Assembly (NCBI GenBank): GCA_028571685.1
Contig: CM053141.1
Location: forward strand, 372,001-436,000
Direction: 5' to 3'
DNA length: 64,000 nt
Source of the DNA: Heterohyrax brucei
Lineage: Eukaryota > Chordata > Mammalia > Hyracoidea > Procaviidae
Positions 62,495 through 64,000 of the stretch are shown here, in pieces. Within the stretch, counting starts at the first letter, position 1; every line of letters begins with the position of its first letter. The notes under the pieces were generated by a model. It saw only the letters and a list, made by a program, of their open reading frames with translations, did not search any database and had not been told where the DNA came from. A program made the position numbers and the translations under genes.

Positions 62495-62862
62495 TCACTC
62501 ATGCAGGTACACACAGAAGCACACAGACATAAGCACTCGCACACAGGTACACACACTCAAACTCAGAGGCAGACCACACACTCACAGATACACACTCTCA
62601 CACAGGTATGCACATTCTTATGCATTGTTGAAATACATGCAAAGAGACACACAGACACAAGCACTCACACACAGATACACACATAGACATACACACATAT
62701 GCACGCAGACACATACTGATACACAGGTATACACATAAAGACACACAGATAGACATACTTACACACAGGTGTACACAGACACACACATACAGACACACAC
62801 ATACAGACACACACAGAGGCACGTGTGGACACACAGAGGCACACGTGGACACACACACGGCC
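62495..62862 (+). repeat. CA-derived cryptic satellite
   Basis: 'cacacagacacacaggtaca'-type text runs for about 370 bp, mixing CACACA with CAGG, CATA and GAGG interruptions. There is loose periodicity of about 20-30 bp. Confidence 0.9.
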
Positions 62863-63941
62863 GTCTAAGACTAACTCACTTGCGACTCGCTAGCACTGAC
62901 CACGGGGGTGTCCCCACAGTATTTTTCCAGGAGGGCTGCTGGTTTAGGCTCGTCACCCCACATGTGGTGGGCGAGCAGCGCTCACCAGCCCGCAGGGGAG
63001 GGGCCTACTGTCCTGACCTCGATAGTGTGCTGTGCTCTCCCGCTCAGCTGACTACGTTCTGTGAAGAGCCACAGTAAATGTGTCAGCACCAAGCCCAGGG
63101 AAGAAAGTAAAGATATTTATAGTGTCCACCTCTCAGCCTTTCGCAGACGTTATCCAACTGGCCTCCACACCTTCCTGCCTGTAAGGGATGTTCCAGATGA
63201 CTGCATGGAAGGCGGCGAGGTTAACTGGACATAGCGTGGAGTGGACCCAGCCTCCTCGTAGGGAGAGGAGTGAGGGGAGCCAACTGCCCGGAGCAAAGTC
63301 AAAGGAGGTGGCTGCCTCCTGCGTGAGGTGCAAAGGGAAAGTTCTTATGGCATCGTGAATAGCTCACTCTTCTAGCCTTGGTCCTTCTGTCCACAGATCA
63401 TGAAATATTTAAAATATTGTATTTTGCAAAACTCAAATATTATTTCAATTTTAAAATTTAAATGTGAAAATTAATGGCCTCCTAAGGAAGCAGCAGAATC
63501 TTCAGTCTGAACCATGTGGGCAACAGAAACAAGGATGAAGTGAAGGCTGGGTCCCCTCCCGGCCACTGGTCAGACAGTCCAAGTGTCCAGACAGACAGGT
63601 GTGGCCTCCCTTGCTCACCAAAGACTGACTAGAAATAAGCCCAGGAAGTCCTCTGTCTCTGTAAAGATGGTCTCCTGACTTTGAAGCGGTGACGTCCCTC
63701 ATATGACCACGATTCTCTGGTCTTTTAAGCCACAGATGATACTGTTTTGAATTATTGTATTGTACTTGTTACCATTTACCTCTATCTGCTACATTGTCTT
63801 CGCTGACTGAATATTTTTGCAGAGTTTTTTATTCATACAGGGTTAGGAGTAGCATTCCTGAAAGTAATTTGCCTAGTAAGAAAATAACAACAAAAATCCA
63901 ACGTTTGCAGAAGAAAATAACAGAATACGGAGCTCTATAGT

Positions 63942-64000
63942 GTGTTGTGGTTAGGTGCCATTGAGAGTCGGTTCCATCTCGCAGTGACACTGTGCCGAAC
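63942..64000 (-). mobile_element. tRNA-derived afrotherian SINE, cut by window edge
   Basis: 'gtggttaggtgccattgaga' followed by 'gtcggttccatctcgcagtg' is the tail end of this SINE class in antisense. The rest lies beyond the window. Confidence 0.8.

Noticed and set aside
62598..62858. Cys/Val-rich open frame on - strand
   Set aside because: Translation of the CA/GT satellite only.

Overview
This is a vertebrate, placental-mammal genomic window. It carries GT-AG split exons, CpG-island promoters, L1, RTE, mariner and MaLR-type repeats, and three recognisable genes in the order AHRR > EXOC3 > < SLC9A3. That order is familiar from human chromosome 5p15.33. The interspersed repeats narrow the source. 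Many copies are tRNA-derived SINEs with the 'gagtcggttccgactc'-type body typical of Afrotheria, and several are BovB-like RTE LINE pieces that share the SINE tail. I infer an afrotherian (elephant, sirenian, hyrax, aardvark, tenrec and relatives). The species cannot be fixed from the sequence alone.

Layout. 1-568 is the 3' end of AHRR (last coding part, + strand). 569-6770 is its 3' UTR and intergenic DNA, with a MaLR LTR and RTE tails. 6770-8250 is the CpG-island promoter of EXOC3. 8592-29927 is the complete EXOC3 coding region: 12 coding exons, reading frame intact, 745 codons, the same length as human EXOC3. Its introns hold minisatellites, SINEs, two complementary pieces of RTE and a mariner element inside one of them. 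29928-36779 is the tail-to-tail interval between EXOC3 and SLC9A3, with a separate CpG island at about 34.85-35.48 kb. 36780-51813 holds 15 coding exons of SLC9A3 (NHE3) on the - strand, ending at the PDZ-ligand C-terminus. 51814-64000 is SLC9A3 intron 1. The first coding exon was not found, so it should lie beyond the right edge.

Functions. AHRR is a transcriptional repressor of aryl hydrocarbon receptor signalling, EXOC3 is the Sec6 subunit of the exocyst, and SLC9A3 is the apical Na+/H+ exchanger of gut and kidney epithelium. The genes are neighbours by ancient synteny, not a functional operon.

I see no CRISPR array, prokaryotic cassette or clearly new gene system. The most unusual signals are: (1) a compound mariner element with a large inverted repeat, present with the same architecture in opposite orientations at two loci; (2) an upstream ORF that stops 2 nt before the EXOC3 start codon; (3) an orphan CpG island in the SLC9A3 3' flank; (4) a 150-bp duplicated module in SLC9A3 intron 1; and (5) a long degenerate CCATCA-type tract abutting a SLC9A3 splice donor.
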